Source: Prostheceraeus crozeri (taxonomy: Eukaryota > Platyhelminthes > Polycladida > Euryleptidae). Taken from it: DNA of 64,000 bases. The notes below the pieces were generated by a model, which was given only the letters and a program-made list of their open reading frames with translations, was not told where the DNA came from and searched no databases. The position numbers and the translations under genes were made by a program. Position 1 is the stretch's first letter. Each line of letters starts with the position of its first letter. Below, in pieces: positions 1-14,500 of this stretch. The stretch covers positions 496,001 through 560,000 of the forward strand of contig CAJQUW010011280.1 in assembly GCA_907163375.1 (NCBI GenBank), written 5' to 3'.

Positions 1-2188
1 TCTTTAAGCGAGTCTTGGGAATTGTCTCTGCACTTTCTGATGATGCCATGACGCAGTTGATACCGAAGATATCGATCAAAAAAATAGACTGAGTGTTAAA
101 TCGTTGGGCTCAAATGCCTGTGTGACTGAGTCAAAAGGCAACCAATAACTGAGTTCGTATTGTTGCACAAGCCCCTGCGCTTGTCTTCATGCCTTCTCGC
201 ATATTCTTAGAATTGTACCCCTTGAATTCTTGGAATAATGGTGTTCGTAAAAGGATGGGATGATTCGATCAACGGCAACATCAAGCACACACACGCGAGA
301 ACGCGCACATAAACAACCAATGACTAATAACACTTATTGTGAGAATACTTGGAGATAAATTCTAGGATTTCTTGATCACAATAAATTCTATTTCCAAATA
401 TCAGCCCATGGGCCTGTATTTGGGTGGGCTTATATATGGAAAAATTATTATATATGGTAATAGGTATTAGGAAAATTTAACTAGTCGGGAGCACGCAAAT
501 CATGTGTAGTTTGGTACATGCAGCAACAAATACGACACCACTTTCTACAGAATCGTGTGGCTGGGTTTTGAAAAAATTTTTCCAACCAAATGTTTGCTGC
601 ACTTTTTTTGATTGACTAGTTGCGTATTCCATGATGCCGGATCATTTCGGATTTTCATAAAATGCTCATCCGATGTGATCCGACTGTTCAAACTTAAAAT
701 GAGAATCCGAAGAGAAAAAGAGGAGTTCGAGCGAGTGCGATTCGACAGCCTGATCCGGATCGGATTTGCACACCTCTAATTCGCTTATTTAATTGTTTGT
801 GTTCCTTACAATCAGAATAAAATATCAAAGCATTCAAGCATGCATTAAACAGTTTATTCTTAGTTTGTCTTTTTATTCATTTTGTCTAGAGCTCGGAACT
901 TCAGGCACATAAAAAAGGCAGTCAAAAGGCAACTGCATAAAGGCATTTATCATGTCATTGATCTATGACACAGAAGTTCTGTCAGATTTTCAAAAGTTGA
1001 GAGACAGGCGTCTCTGTGTCCGTCAATAAGTATATTGAGTTGTGAAAAGTATTCCTTTCACATGTGCGAATTTCATGGGTTGTATCACTGGATGATTCAT
1101 ATCGAAGTCTGAATGCATTATTTCATTCGTTCCGCTGTGAGCAGCATATTTCTTCAGGGATTCTAAACGCGGATATTTTTACCATGAAATTCTCAGATTT
1201 TGAATTGATGACCTATCCTTTGTGTCCCGGTATTGCCTTCAGCTTCATGTGTAGGAGATTCACCTTTTTGTCAACGTTGCTTCAAGTGAAACACTTCGCT
1301 ATTCCAGAGAAGTGACACGCTAAAAATTCGAAAAGTGATTAAGAATATAGGTCAAATAACTCTTCAAAAATATTTCCAAACAATTCCTTTGCGATTTGAA
1401 ATGAGACAGCATCCGCCGGGCAAAACACAGCAAAACTGACTAAAAATAGTCGAAAGTTTTCCTCAGCATGTAATTATAGGCTGAAATGACAAAAACGACA
1501 TAGAGGACGAAGGATTTAAAGTTTGATAACGTTTGAACGTTTTACGAAGCTATCTTTTCATTCGCAATCAGTTTGCGGACATCAAAATTAGTAAGCTTTT
1601 TCTTTGGCAGTACAATGGCGTGTATTTGTAAGGCAAGCAGCATGCAGCATGCAAGGAATCAAGACTTTCAATGAACGGCCTGCCTGAATCATGGACCTTG
1701 TGGCACCAGTCACAAATAGAGGAGCTTGATTATGCTGAAGTCCGCTGGGCAACAAGATATTCAAGGCTTTTGTGATCGTCAAGCTGTCAGTTCTTTCTAC
1801 AACGTCACAGCAATGTAAATACACTGTAGTTGAGGATTTCAGAGCTTAATGTCCCGAATGTGAATCACGAAGAGGTTCACTGGTGAAAATTGCGACTTTC
1901 TCGCAGCTTCGAAGCATGACTTCAAAAGAGTATTGAGTTTGGCATTTTTCGTCTTGCAGCACTAAAAATGATATCATTGGGTTGAAACTGGAGTAAAAAA
2001 GTAAACACAAAACCAATTGTAAAAAATGAAATGAAATCTCATTTAACGAAAAAATTAAAATTTCGGTGTTAAGACAAATGTGCAGCTGTGGCATTTTACC
2101 TCAAGTTCCGGGCTCTAATTATGACAATTTATCAGGAACCGGTATCAACAATTCTATGGAATACAACACAAGATGCAGTTCAACTGAC
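1..2188. other. Downstream TPR intron/flank, no exon recognised
   Basis: This should be intron following exon 26. I find no coding segment with TPR tail character (acidic, Ser/Pro-rich) on the minus strand. About 640-778 has repeated GATCCGGATC-like motifs and ends in CACACCTCTAA, which resembles the end of a hAT-type element, but the other end is not visible. Confidence 0.5.
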
Positions 2189-2554
2189 CTGTTGCAATGG
2201 AAGCTGCTGAGATGCTGACATGTTTGACTGATTCGAATTTTGTGTACTTGCGGAGACTGTACTTTGTTGACTTTGTCGGTCCAAGCTTTGTTTCAAATGC
2301 TTCACCATTTTCTTTAGTTCTACATTCTCCTTCGACACCTTCTGCATTTGACTCTCGAACAAACGCGAGCGTAAATTAAGCTCGTTTCTTTCCTCAGCTC
2401 CAGACGATAATTGAGCAGAGAGTCCATTCACACGTTCTGTCAATTCGGAATTGGTAGAAGTTAACCTTTCGACATTTCTACGACAATCCAATACTGTTTC
2501 TTGAGCCTTGGTGAACACTGCAGCTTCATCACTTGCATCTACATCTTGTAATAT
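2189..2554 (-). CDS. TPR: TPR exon 26 (codons 1574-1695), last exon in window
   Basis: The first two thirds are coiled coil, ending KENVELKKMVKHLKQ (human TKENEELKQRNGALDQQ). The end is a Gln/Ser-rich stretch (SQQSTVSASTQNSNQSNMS), the start of the unstructured tail. The frame meets a stop just after the GTCAGT donor at 2187-2188, so the exon should splice on to tail exons not found in 1-2188. Confidence 0.88.
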
Positions 2555-5500
2555 CTGTAAAATATCAAAATAATATTGGTTATGAAAATGAAATGAAAAT
2601 CATTTGATTGCATTATCATTACCGATGACAGCTTTCCAATCATTTCCGACTGAGATGTCTGTTTCTGCGTCAGTTCTTGCAATCTTGTCTTTATAGCCTT
2701 GTTCTCGGTTTGGAGAGTTGTCAGCTGATTTCGTATATTAATATTCACATCCTTCTGAGTCTTGAGTTCTTCCTCTAAAAAGGTAGGAATAATTTTTTTT
2801 TCATTATCCACTTGCAAAGAATGCAAATCCAAAATTCACAGCGCGTTCTCAATTAAAGCGACGTCTTTAAGATAAATCCATATTCGTTATGCAAAAAAGT
2901 CAAACTACCACCCGGTCGATGATACTCATTGACAAAATTTTTGAAAAATTTACTTCTTTAACTTCTTTCATTTTTGACTTGTATATATACATGTATGTAT
3001 GATACCTTGATAATTTAGTCACAATCTCCACCAAGTCGCTAGCACAGAAAAACAACGCATGTAGCAGATTCAACTTTAATAGCGCCTGTGCCCCCTCTAG
3101 CTCCAATATATTCAGTAATCCGAGATGGCATGGATTCACAAAGTTTCTGAATGAAGGATGTTTCAAGGAGAAGCCACTGCTCTGTCAGTCTTTCAGAGAG
3201 AATCTTCAGGGACACTGGTGGAAGTGAATAGCGGACTCTCACTCGCCGCCCAAGCTCGTCCCAGACTTGTTCAATGGGTGACAAGTCAGGTGAGCGTGCA
3301 GGCCAGTCAAGGGTTTGAATGTTCAATCTCCTAACAGTGGCAATGACAGCCGAGGAGCGATGTGGTCTTGCGTTGTCTTCTTGGAAGACGAGATCCTCCA
3401 CCCTGACCACTGGGGCAACAACAGGAAGCACAATTTCATTGAGATGCCTCTCTCCAGTCAACGTGCCTTTGATGATGACTGCTGTCGTTCGTCCGCCATG
3501 CCAAATGCCACCCCACAGCATAACACTTCCGCCATCATATCTGTCGTGTTCTTTAATACAGCATGGGGCAAAGCGTTCACCTGGAAGACGATGCACTCTG
3601 GCACGACCGTCATTGAAATCCAGAGTGAATCTCGATTCATCGGTCCACAAGACTTTTTGCCAGTGATGGTCATTCCATGAGCGATGGGCATCACACCAAG
3701 CAACTCGTCTTCTGTGGTGCTCAAAACTCAATGGAATTAGGACAGCTGATTGTCACGATTGAATTCCAGCTTCTCGCAATCTTCGGTAAGCCGTTCGAAC
3801 GCTACACTCTATATTTGAGGCACTCTTCCAGTGTACAATTAGCTTTGGGACTGACACAAATCTATTCCTCTTTGCAGCTAAAACTAGACGTGCGTCTGTC
3901 CTTCCTGCAGACTTTCTTGGTCGACCAGATCCCTTCTTCTTTTTAACATCTACTTCTGCTTTCCATCGACACCACCACCTCCAAACAACGACTCTCGATA
4001 GTTGCAGCTCTTCGGCAACACTCGCACAACTTCTACCACAACGAATCATTCCAATAGCCATACCTCTGGTAAACTGATCGTGTGCCCATTTATTTTACAA
4101 AAGCTGGATCTCAGTTCACGTTTATGTTCAATTTGTAAAAGCAATTGTGACAGTTGCATCGATATCAAAATTTGAAATTTGACCACCATAGATATTTCTC
4201 CATTCTCTAATGTGTTGAATGGTAATACATAGAAAGCGAGATATTGCATCATATCTGAGAAAAAATGAAACAAACTTCAATTCAAGCCAATGATTGTTTC
4301 ATTAATTATATCAATGAGTATATATAGCCCATGTATAATAACATTTCTAAAATGTTTCAGAACAGATTATACTTAAATATGCATGATGTTTCTTCTGATA
4401 TCTTCTAATATTTATATGAATGCATGCATTCTTCATCAGTAAGCTGCCTTTTAAAAATAGGCAAAAGCTGACGAGAACAGTAGAATGAAACTACGCTGCT
4501 AAAGCAACCATTATTCCGGCTGTCACAGCCAGCTTCAGGGGAGCAAAGACTTACAAAGTCCTAGTTCGCATGATTTGAAGAAATTCTAAAAAGTCAATGG
4601 CAAATTTGGTAATACAAGTAGGGATCAAAGCACTGTGAAGGCGGATCCCACGCAGTCGTCAGCAACCATGATAGCTCAATTTCACGATCATGTCAGCTGG
4701 TCATGATAGTGAAATTGCACTGCGTATCAAACGCAATTATTCACAAATGACACAATGTAATCTGCAGACTGATAAAACTCACGTAATTTTCCTTCGTTAT
4801 CCCTTTTCTTCAACGCCTCTGCCTCAGATTTGTATTTCTTTGCGATTTCACGAAGTTGCGTTATCGACGTTTCTTTTTTAGCGACAATACTGACTTGACT
4901 TTCAAGACGACCTCTAGAAAATATAGAAATGTAATTTTCAGAAATGCAGATTACAATGAAACATTTCATTAAGCAAAAAATATAAAAACGTGGATAACTT
5001 TATCGCTTTTGCTGTTAGGATATTCATCTGTTAGGAAAGAAATTTTTACTTGACAACTGAGTCTGATGCATCCATAGTCTGATGGATATCCTCAGCATTG
5101 ACATCCTTTTTTCAGTGTGGCTTTCGGCTTCTCCTATGCAGAAGACAGTGTGACGAGAGTGAAACATTCAGTCCTTCTTAGAGCAACCGACAGACTCCAG
5201 AGTGTTCTGTGAGAAGTGTCAAGCTCGAAGCCGTTCTCAATATCGTGAATTCAATCAATTTATAGTCATATCTGATGATTTAACGATCTAATGATACAAT
5301 CGATTTAGTCATATCACTCAACTAATTTGTCATATTTTAAATTTTCATCAGATGAAACCTAATAATAACTAAAAAATGAAAAATGAGGTTTAAGGTATTT
5401 GCGGATTTGAAACCTGTTTGTTATGATGCATTGATGAGCAGTGGCCCGAATCAATTACGTCTTCATTAAACCTAGTTTTGGTGATAATTCGGAAGAAAGA

Positions 5501-8500
5501 AAGTAGTTCTCAAATCCAGAGATTCTTTATTCTACGCAGGGCAATTTTTCGCAACGCTTTCCCCCTCCATTGTTGTTTTCAGCTCAATTTCACTATAATT
5601 AAGATAAACAATAATTTACATTGCAACAAAACTATCACGCATATTGCACCAGTGACATCGCATATAATACATGTGTACGATGTCATTGATACAATGTGAC
5701 TTCATGTTGGACGACGATGAGTATAATTCATTACTTAATACTTACGAAACACTCTTAATATCTGCATTTAGTTCTTCGTTTCGAGTTTTCAGATTTGAGA
5801 TTGTGCCTTGCAGCTCTTGCATCAGTTTTTCTTTCTCAGTTAATGATTCATTCAACCGTTTAACCTCCGATTGACTCTTCTCATATTCTCCCTCACGCAC
5901 GGACAAAGTTTGTTGAAGCTGATCGCGATCCTCACTGAAATCAAGTAGAAATTGGCTGAAGAGAAAAATCCCGAAGTGACCGAACAATATTAGTGAGACC
6001 ACTTTTAAAACCGATGTGTGCTATTCGGCAATTAATGGAATGCTGAGGCAAGGTGAGGCCAAATTATAATTATTGTGCCGACCTTGGTAATGGGGAATTG
6101 TGTGGTTAAAAATCAGTTTTAAGCTTCATTTATCCTAGGTCAATAAATATTTCAGTTGATCTTCAAGCAGCTCACATTGTATGACACTATCTGCCTTCAT
6201 CATACTTTCAATAAATAGTCAGTTATATTGTTTTCTAGCTTGGATGAGAGCCTCTCTCTTTGTTGGTGCCCATTGATACAATATTCTGACAATTGATAGA
6301 TTAATCATTACTTTTTCCAATCATTTGATGATATGAAAACACCATTTAATTGTTTGGCGTTTCGTCCGTTCTTGATAGAGCAATACACGGAACTGCATCT
6401 TGGCTACATGCTACATGAAATCGCTGTTTGACAAATACTCACTATTGATTGACAGTGACAAATTGCATGGACGGAGAATTAGGCATAAAGACACAGTAAT
6501 AGACAATGATTGACAACCTAATGTGAAAACACGTGTACAAGTCATAAATGAACAATCGAATAAGTTAAAAGACAATTGAGTTGAAGTACTAAGTAAAGTA
6601 ACATAAGTGAGTATAAATAAAGGAAAAGAAAAAAGAAAAAAGAAAAAAGGAAAAATGAAGAAAAATAAATAAATAAGTAAAAATAAAAAATTATTGTAAA
6701 ACAAAATCATAAACAAACAACTACAAAATGATGCTGAGAAAAATACGCTCTTTCTGTATACATAAAGATGGACGAAGCCATTTTATCGCGACACCTTCGG
6801 CCAAAAAGTTCAAATTTTGAACGACACTTTGACAGCTGAAAAGTTATTAATACAGGTAGCGGTACGATGCGAGCATTCCTGAAGGTGTCTTGTGATGCTG
6901 GAGGATGCATCCTTCGTTGATCTTGGACGTCTGCCACTGGTGGTGAGCCACTTCGGAAGATGCTCATTTGCACGAACTCTGACGGAAGATGCGCCGAGCA
7001 ATTAAATGGTGTTTTCATATCATCAAATTATCGGAAAAAGTAATGATTAATCCATCAATTGTCAGAATATTGGAAGAGAGCAGCAAAGTTGTCTCATATT
7101 AACAACGCTAGCATCTAGCCACACTTATATTCAAGGAACCGATAGAATGCTATCGGAATGATCGATAAAGACTTTGCAGAGTTCAATCCCTCATTATGAA
7201 TGGCACTCCCAGGCAAACAGCAAGCATGTTATAATGATGAAGCAATAAGTCTACCTGCTTAATCATTAGTCAATCTAGTCCAAAGCAATTTAGTCCATAC
7301 AAAAAGTAAATTCACTCTAATGTGCAGTGAATTTAGTGCAAACTACAGTACATTTCGTTCGTCAAGCAGTTTATCATACATACTCTTTTTAATAGGATTT
7401 GCTAATCAAATGGATCAATTTGACAGCCTGCTTTACTAAATTGACATTGAATGAACTAGACTAGGAAAAGCAAGAAAATCATACCCATTTCCAGTTCTTC
7501 ATTTGATGGTTTGCATCATGCATGAAGAAATGCGTTTGAAAAATGGGCACTTAGTGCGTCCAGAAGACGTAATTCTTCAAGCTTAATGATTGATCTTGAT
7601 GCAAAATCCAACCTGTTGTTTCATTGAAGTTCACAAACATTACATCTGCTAGATTACAAGGTCAGTTCGCCATCCTATGAGTGAAACAACTGGCAACCGA
7701 CGTCAACATTCTTGATTGCAGCAGCGCATCAGCGTTGCGATAATCAGAGGGAATGGTTTAAGTGCATCGATGGCTGGCGGAGCTCGCTGTTAACTTTTCC
7801 TTCGCTTGTCTTTTTTTCTTATTTTGCATAATCTATCTTTTATTGAATAATATAGTATTTAACAGTTTTTCTTATTGAATTCCTAAAGAATTTATAAATC
7901 TATTCCTTCATTCATACAGAGTGCATTCAATGGGTCAGAAAAGTCAATACCGGCTGTGTGACTTGCTTTGCTATACGCTGAAAATCATGTGATCCCAAAA
8001 TGCTACACGTCCATACAATTTCACTTACCAAGCTTTCTTGAAAACTTCTGGATCCAGTTTTTCTTGGCGTTCTATCAGGCGAGCACATCGCTTCTTCCAT
8101 CGCTCATTTTCTTCTTGTAGTGAAGACTTATTTCCCTCCAAAGATGCATTGACTTCCCGCAACGAGTCTAATTCAGTTCGCAGCGGCTCCATACTATGCT
8201 TCAAAGCTGCTAAATTGTCTTGTGTTTCCTTCAATTCGGCTTCAATATTTGAACGTTCAGAACGCATCAGACGATTGCTTTCAGTTAACAGATTTAATTG
8301 TTCAACCTTTGACATCAGGTCAGCGTGGTGTTTTGCACTCGCCAATTCAGTCTGAAAGGGGAAAATCCAAGTATACTTCACATAAAAGGAAAATTGATAA
8401 ATCAAGAAGTTATGAACATTCAAAATAGCTCATCAATCTGATGCTCTGTAATATTTTTCTGATGTCCCATCTCGAGCAATGCATAGCAATAAATCTTTTT

Positions 8501-11500
8501 AAAAGTGAACATTTTGACAGTTTAAATGTCCCTGTCGATTTCATTCTCATGAATAATGCACCATAATAACGCATCCGCGTAATCTAGAATAGGCGTGCTC
8601 CGTCTTTATTGACATCAACAAATCAATAACACTCAAGCTACTGAGTCGATAAACGTGCACAGTGTCTGATTTTATACTCACTTTTGTAGCAGTGATAATA
8701 TCCGTGGTTGCATGTGGCAGATACTCTCTTTTTGACCGAAGGCATCATATCAGCTCACGGCTTTTCTGTCGAATATAGCGTCTTCGAAGTCACAACCTCC
8801 ACAACCGCACTCCAAGGATGTCGAGAAATGGGAATGCCTTCTTCCCTTGTATGACCAGATACATCAATAGAATAGGTTGCAATGAGTTTATCAGCATTTA
8901 TACTACACCATGATGACATACATATACCAATCGACTTTTATCTTTCATTGTATTGATACTTACCTCAATTACTTTTAATTTATCTACCGTTTGCTTCCTA
9001 TCCTCATGAGAATATCTTGTACCTGCTTTGTGAACAATTTATTGTAACCATAACTTTCATTCAGAAGAATATATACAATTATATACAATAAACAATTAAT
9101 AGACAATTATAATTAATCTAACTGATACTTTTTAAAATGTTCTGAATAATTAAGGTCTGCTGTGAAGGAGAAATTCGTCTTGAAAATAGGAATGTCAAGT
9201 TCCTTCGGCTTGTTATACTTGACAGAGCACAGCAGCCGAAATTTGTTGGTTGATACACTTATGCGTGATACCTCTGCAATGTAAGTTGAAATGGTCTGAT
9301 CGATGCATCGCCTACACAATCAAAATGCACTAGATTTTATGCAAAACGCGATAAAAGCCATCCTTTTCAATGAAAAACGCAATAACTGCTGACATGCTGC
9401 GATTTTGATGTCGATCTTACAATGTGCCATAGTGCAATTTGAATAAAACTTCATCACAATTGATTTTTTCCAGGTACCCCATCTCATGATAAGATCAGTT
9501 CTCACATCCGGCTGTGAAAGTTGGGGAGCTTTGAATATCTATGTATCAAACAATTGGGGAAATTTCGTCCAGAACAACGCATTTCTTATGCCTTCCTTTA
9601 CGCACATTTCAACATCAAAGACACCGTGTCCAAATTTATGAAACATCGTCGCTTGACTTGGTTTGGTCACGTTCTTCGAATGGGCTCGAACAGAATTCCA
9701 CATCAGCTGCTATGGTATCATCAACAACGGCCAGGCGGGCAACGAAAACGTGGCAGACAGAAGATGACCTGGAAACGGCGTCTTCATCATGAAACGAAGC
9801 ACCTGGCCGGCATCATCAGGTACCATCGCGGTAAATCAAGTGACTGGCTGGCCACAGGAACCGAATGAGTGAAATATCTGACAGAACTGGCAGACGATCA
9901 CCAACAGTGGAGAAAAATTGTGTCAGCGGATCATTGCCAGGATTGTTCAAGACGTCAAGCCTTGCTGTAAAGTCAAGTGAGTCAAGTCATCTCATGATAT
10001 TGATAAGACATCGGCAAACTGAGAGGAGAAATATGACGTCATTCTAGTACCGATGAGTAAATCATGAGTTCGATCAAAAAGATGGGCCATTTTTTGTATC
10101 CAGTCAAGTTCAGACATTTCAGTCATTTTCAGAACATTCTTTCCTTGATAATTATTAAGGCTATATAGGGACTGGGAGATTCGGATCGGCATCTCTCCCC
10201 ACAGTTTCATTGTAGGAAGTGTCAACAGCAACAGTAACTTCCAACAAATCTTCTTTTTAATCTTTCTTCAGCTGATCATTATGCTAATGTGTGATTAAAT
10301 TCGAATTTTCAGTGAGCATCATCAAGCAATACATTTGCTAGTCTAACTCAGATCATGCTCCCTTTTGATTAGCTACAGCTGTAAATTGACGCATCCTTTC
10401 CCGCAACTTCACAGTTTTCATTCGCATCCTTTTCATCTTCAGTACGCTTTTTCTCCTTCTCCTTTAATGTCTCAAGTTTCATTATTTACAGATTCAACGA
10501 CTTAAGCCGTTGCCACCTCTTTTAGTAATCTCACAGCTGTGTTAGTCCATCAGCAGTTGTTGTTCTCTTTTTTATTTCCTAATACTGACGATGAGCATCC
10601 TTGGAACAAGCCAGCTTGTAAAAAAACTTGAACAGCTCCTCCCGAACAGCGATCATAATCTTTGCGAAGTTTCAATGAATAAATTTGTTCATTCTGCTGC
10701 TATAGTATTTCTAATAGCCGACTGTATCTTTCAAAAATAGCCAACGTCCCCAATTATGGACGCATAAGAAAGGCTGGTTAACCTTTATCAGTTGTTTGTA
10801 TTTGCTCTCATCGCCAGATGCACACCAGAAGGCATCACTCCAAAGATGGTCACAAGCCGGACAATCAGTTCACGCTTTATGTGAAGTTTAATGTCATATT
10901 AGCCATATTCAAACATTATACGAGTAATTCAATGATGCTGTAAAAAAGCATACCTTATTGCGTTCACGTTCACTATTCAATTCTTCACGCAGTTGAGAAA
11001 CCTTGCGATCGAAATCCACCATTCTTTGTGTGATGCGAGCATTTTCAACTTGAAGTCTTTCACTTTCGATTTCAGCTAGTTCTTTCTCTCGTCTAAGGTA
11101 TCGCACTACTTGGAGGAGGTCTTCTGACGTCTTTAGTTCATCCGATTTCACTAAAGTTTCGTCATCTTTTGAGGAAAGACTTTCGATAGCTTTTCGTAGA
11201 GAAATTATCTGACTTCCGAACTGTAAGGAAAAACATGTCTATCAGAAAAATATTCTCAATATTGATATCACATTTGACGAATAATGCTGACAAAATTATG
11301 TTCTTGAAATTAACCATATTCTTAAACGGCTTCAATAATGTGAGCATGTCCAGCGCCAGCGCCAGTTCTCTTAAAGCAAAATCTTAAAACACATTCTTAT
11401 TGTCACTTTGATCATTAATACAGACTGCCTATTGCACAGATTATAGAAAACTGAAAAAATGAGGGGTATTGTTACCGAAATTTAGTGCATAAGAAAACTT

Positions 11501-14500
11501 GTGAAAATTAGTCTCAGTTGATAAAAGCGATTAGCGCTTTTTCTGTTTCGAGTTGCACAACACATTTAATTTAAGCATTCCTATCGAATTTCCACGCAAA
11601 ATTATATATTCCACTGGATTGCATACGGCGGATTTCTCTAAAACGGTCATGTACTTTGAAGTATAACATCGTGCAATGTACAGTACAATGACTTCATTAA
11701 TCTAAGCCATTGGATCATGAAATTGAGAAATGTACGAGTCAGCTGTACATGCAAACCATCTGACTTAAAAGAAGATATTGATGGCAGAAAATAAGGCAAT
11801 TTACTCGTGAGTTACTGCAATAAAAGTACAGGGCGAATCAAAAGTCGGTGCAAAAAGTAAACGGCGATATCTCAGTGATTATTTAAGATATCAACCTAAG
11901 TTTTTCTTCTTTCAGTTGTCAAAGGAATGGGATTTGATAATCTATTTGTTACATTAGCACACTAATTCATTCCGTTGCTGAAAATTTCAGAAGTTTTCGC
12001 TATCATTTATATGCTTTATAGTTGCTCGAATTATTCACTGCATCGTACTTGCAATCTCTGTTTGCTGACTCAGTGCATAAGTATCCAGTTCATAGATATC
12101 CAACATTTGAACATACAAACTGATGTTCAAGTTCATAGATATTCAACATTTGAACGCAAAACTGATGTTAACAAAGACACAGGCATCATTCGCTATGGAT
12201 TTTCAGACGCGAAAAGAGCTGTTAAAACTTTATCATCAGAATGGTGAGAATGTGACTTCTTGTATCATGGAAGGCCAGGCTCCATGGAGGAGTTGAAGAG
12301 CCGCATTACGAACGAAGTTGCCTTGTTGAATCAGTCAGAACTGATAAATGCTATCTCAGACGTTCTTTACCGAGCGGAATTGCTGGTTGAGGTAAATGGT
12401 GATGCTTTTGAGTATTCAAAATAAATCTTTGTTTTCTTAATATGATCTTATTTGAAAATCGCTTGTTATTATCTAAAAAACTTTGGAAGAGAAAAACATA
12501 GTGGGAATAAACAAAAATTGTATCAATACATTAATACAAAATAATAATTAGTGTGCTAATGTAACAAATAGATTATCAAATCCCATTCCTTTGACAACTT
12601 ATGGAAGAAAAAATTAGGTCGGTATCTTAAATAATCAGTGAGATATCGCCGTTTACTTTTTCACCGACTGTTGAATCACCCTGTACTAAAAATCGAATAG
12701 AACAAAAAATTACTATAAAATACACAACTATGGAAGCAAACATGGTATGTATATGAATAATTTTGACATCAACTTGGAGCTAATAGGAGTAATATTTAAG
12801 AAATAAGAAAAAATGATGAAATGATGAAATTGAAGAGATGAATAAAAATGACGATCAATTTCAAAAATGATGCAATAGACAGCCTGTTAACATAATCCTA
12901 AGATCGATAAGAAAATGAATAATTCACATCTCTCACTCGTTCAATTTGTTCCTGATATTCGTTGTTTTCATTTTGCATGATTTCTATGCGATCATTCAAT
13001 TCGCATTTTTGCTTCTCGAGATCATTTTCCTGCTGCAAAAATTGTCGCTCTCGTCTGCAGGCTTCGTTAGTCGCAATTTCTGCTTCCTTTTTCCACTGTT
13101 CACGCTCGGCTGTCAATTTATCCATCTGAAACCGGAATGAAAAGTATATGATTGATGTTTAATGCAAATTGAACATCTTAATTCTTAATCATTTCAAAAT
13201 TGACAGAAAAAGTAAGTGTCTACTAATCATGTATTACTACCAGAGAAACCATTCAACTGCAATGTGATTTGCGTGAAACTTGTGAATCAGATCAGCTATC
13301 CTTGATTTCAGTGCTGAGATGGTTTCGAAAGATTAAAGATTATTCACGATGAAGACGTCATTCACTGAGTTAGGATTAAAAAATGATAAGCCGTTGGTTA
13401 CCTAACGTCGCGCAACAACAACAAGGGATATCAACAATTATATAGGAGCAAGTCATGAGACAGTTCGGCGTTGTTTACAAAAAACGGTCAGGCCCTATTT
13501 AGCCGATGTCTCGGTGATCATCAATTGAGCGAATCCAGCATGCAGAGAAAATTTCAATGCATTTTCTCAACATCTGGATAGGCTTGCGTTAATTGCAATA
13601 GCCAGATGGCAACGACTGATGAAATTGGGATGTATGCATGCAATAAAACTAAAAGTTTCCAAAAATGAGGCCGATCCTTGTACTTAAATCAGCAGCTGGT
13701 TTGTAGCAAGACTTGTGAACTCACGAGTGAAGTTGTTCCGTAGAAGAATTGTTATGAGAGAGATAGAGAAAAAATATTAATAAAGCACTGCAATGGTGGA
13801 AGCCCTTGCGAATACGAGGGTGTGAATTAATATAATAAATGAATAATTTACAGAAATATTTACATCATATATCTGCTAGTAATTCGGTCAAAACCTTCGT
13901 TACAAGATTGTATGAACAAATAGCTTGTGATGCATCTACCTCATCTCGTGTGCTGCTCAGTTGACAAACATCCTCCGCATGTTGCTTTAATTCTGCTTGG
14001 TATTTGTCAGAGACTTCTCGAAGCTCTAAATCTCGATTTTGAATATCAGCACGTAGAGAGGTGATCAGTTCATCCTTTTCGTTGATTGCTTCGTTTGTAT
14101 TGATTTCAGATGACTTTCGCTCTTCTCGAGTTCTCACTTCCAACTCTTTTGCTTCAGCCAATTCGCGTCGCAGAATATCAATCTGAAAATCAAAATTAAC
14201 CATAAATTCAATTTCAGAACCGAGTGAGTTCAAAGATAACTAAGAGACTCAAATAATGATGAAAACTATCAAAATGCTATGTTGAATCTTATGTTGTTCA
14301 CAAATAAATGGTTAGATGTAAATTAGTTTAAATATCGAATTTTAAGACGACAGGCCTCTGTGAAGTAAAGCTGGAAAACTGAACTATTGGTAAAGCGCCA
14401 GTTGATAGTACTCGTATAATCTTTTAGTAATATTCACAGTTGATGCAATGAAGTCTAGAATTAATAAATGATATTCATTGAGTCTAGATCAGTGTTTCCA

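Noticed and set aside
640-778. Repeated GATCCGGATC-like words ending CACACCTCTAA, possible hAT-type end
   Set aside because: No matching left terminus or target duplication could be found.
2975-4330. Terminal inverted repeats for the Tc1 copy
   Set aside because: No pair of inverted words flanking the ORF was convincing by eye.
6605-6700. A-rich tract that might be a retroelement poly(A) tail
   Set aside because: It lies in the middle of an inverted-repeat unit and no retroelement body adjoins it.
10380-10870. Lys/Glu-rich minus-strand frame (MKLETLKEKEKKRTEDEKD) that could be a missing TPR exon
   Set aside because: No acceptor/donor pair keeps phase, and exons 21 and 22 already join at the position expected from human TPR.
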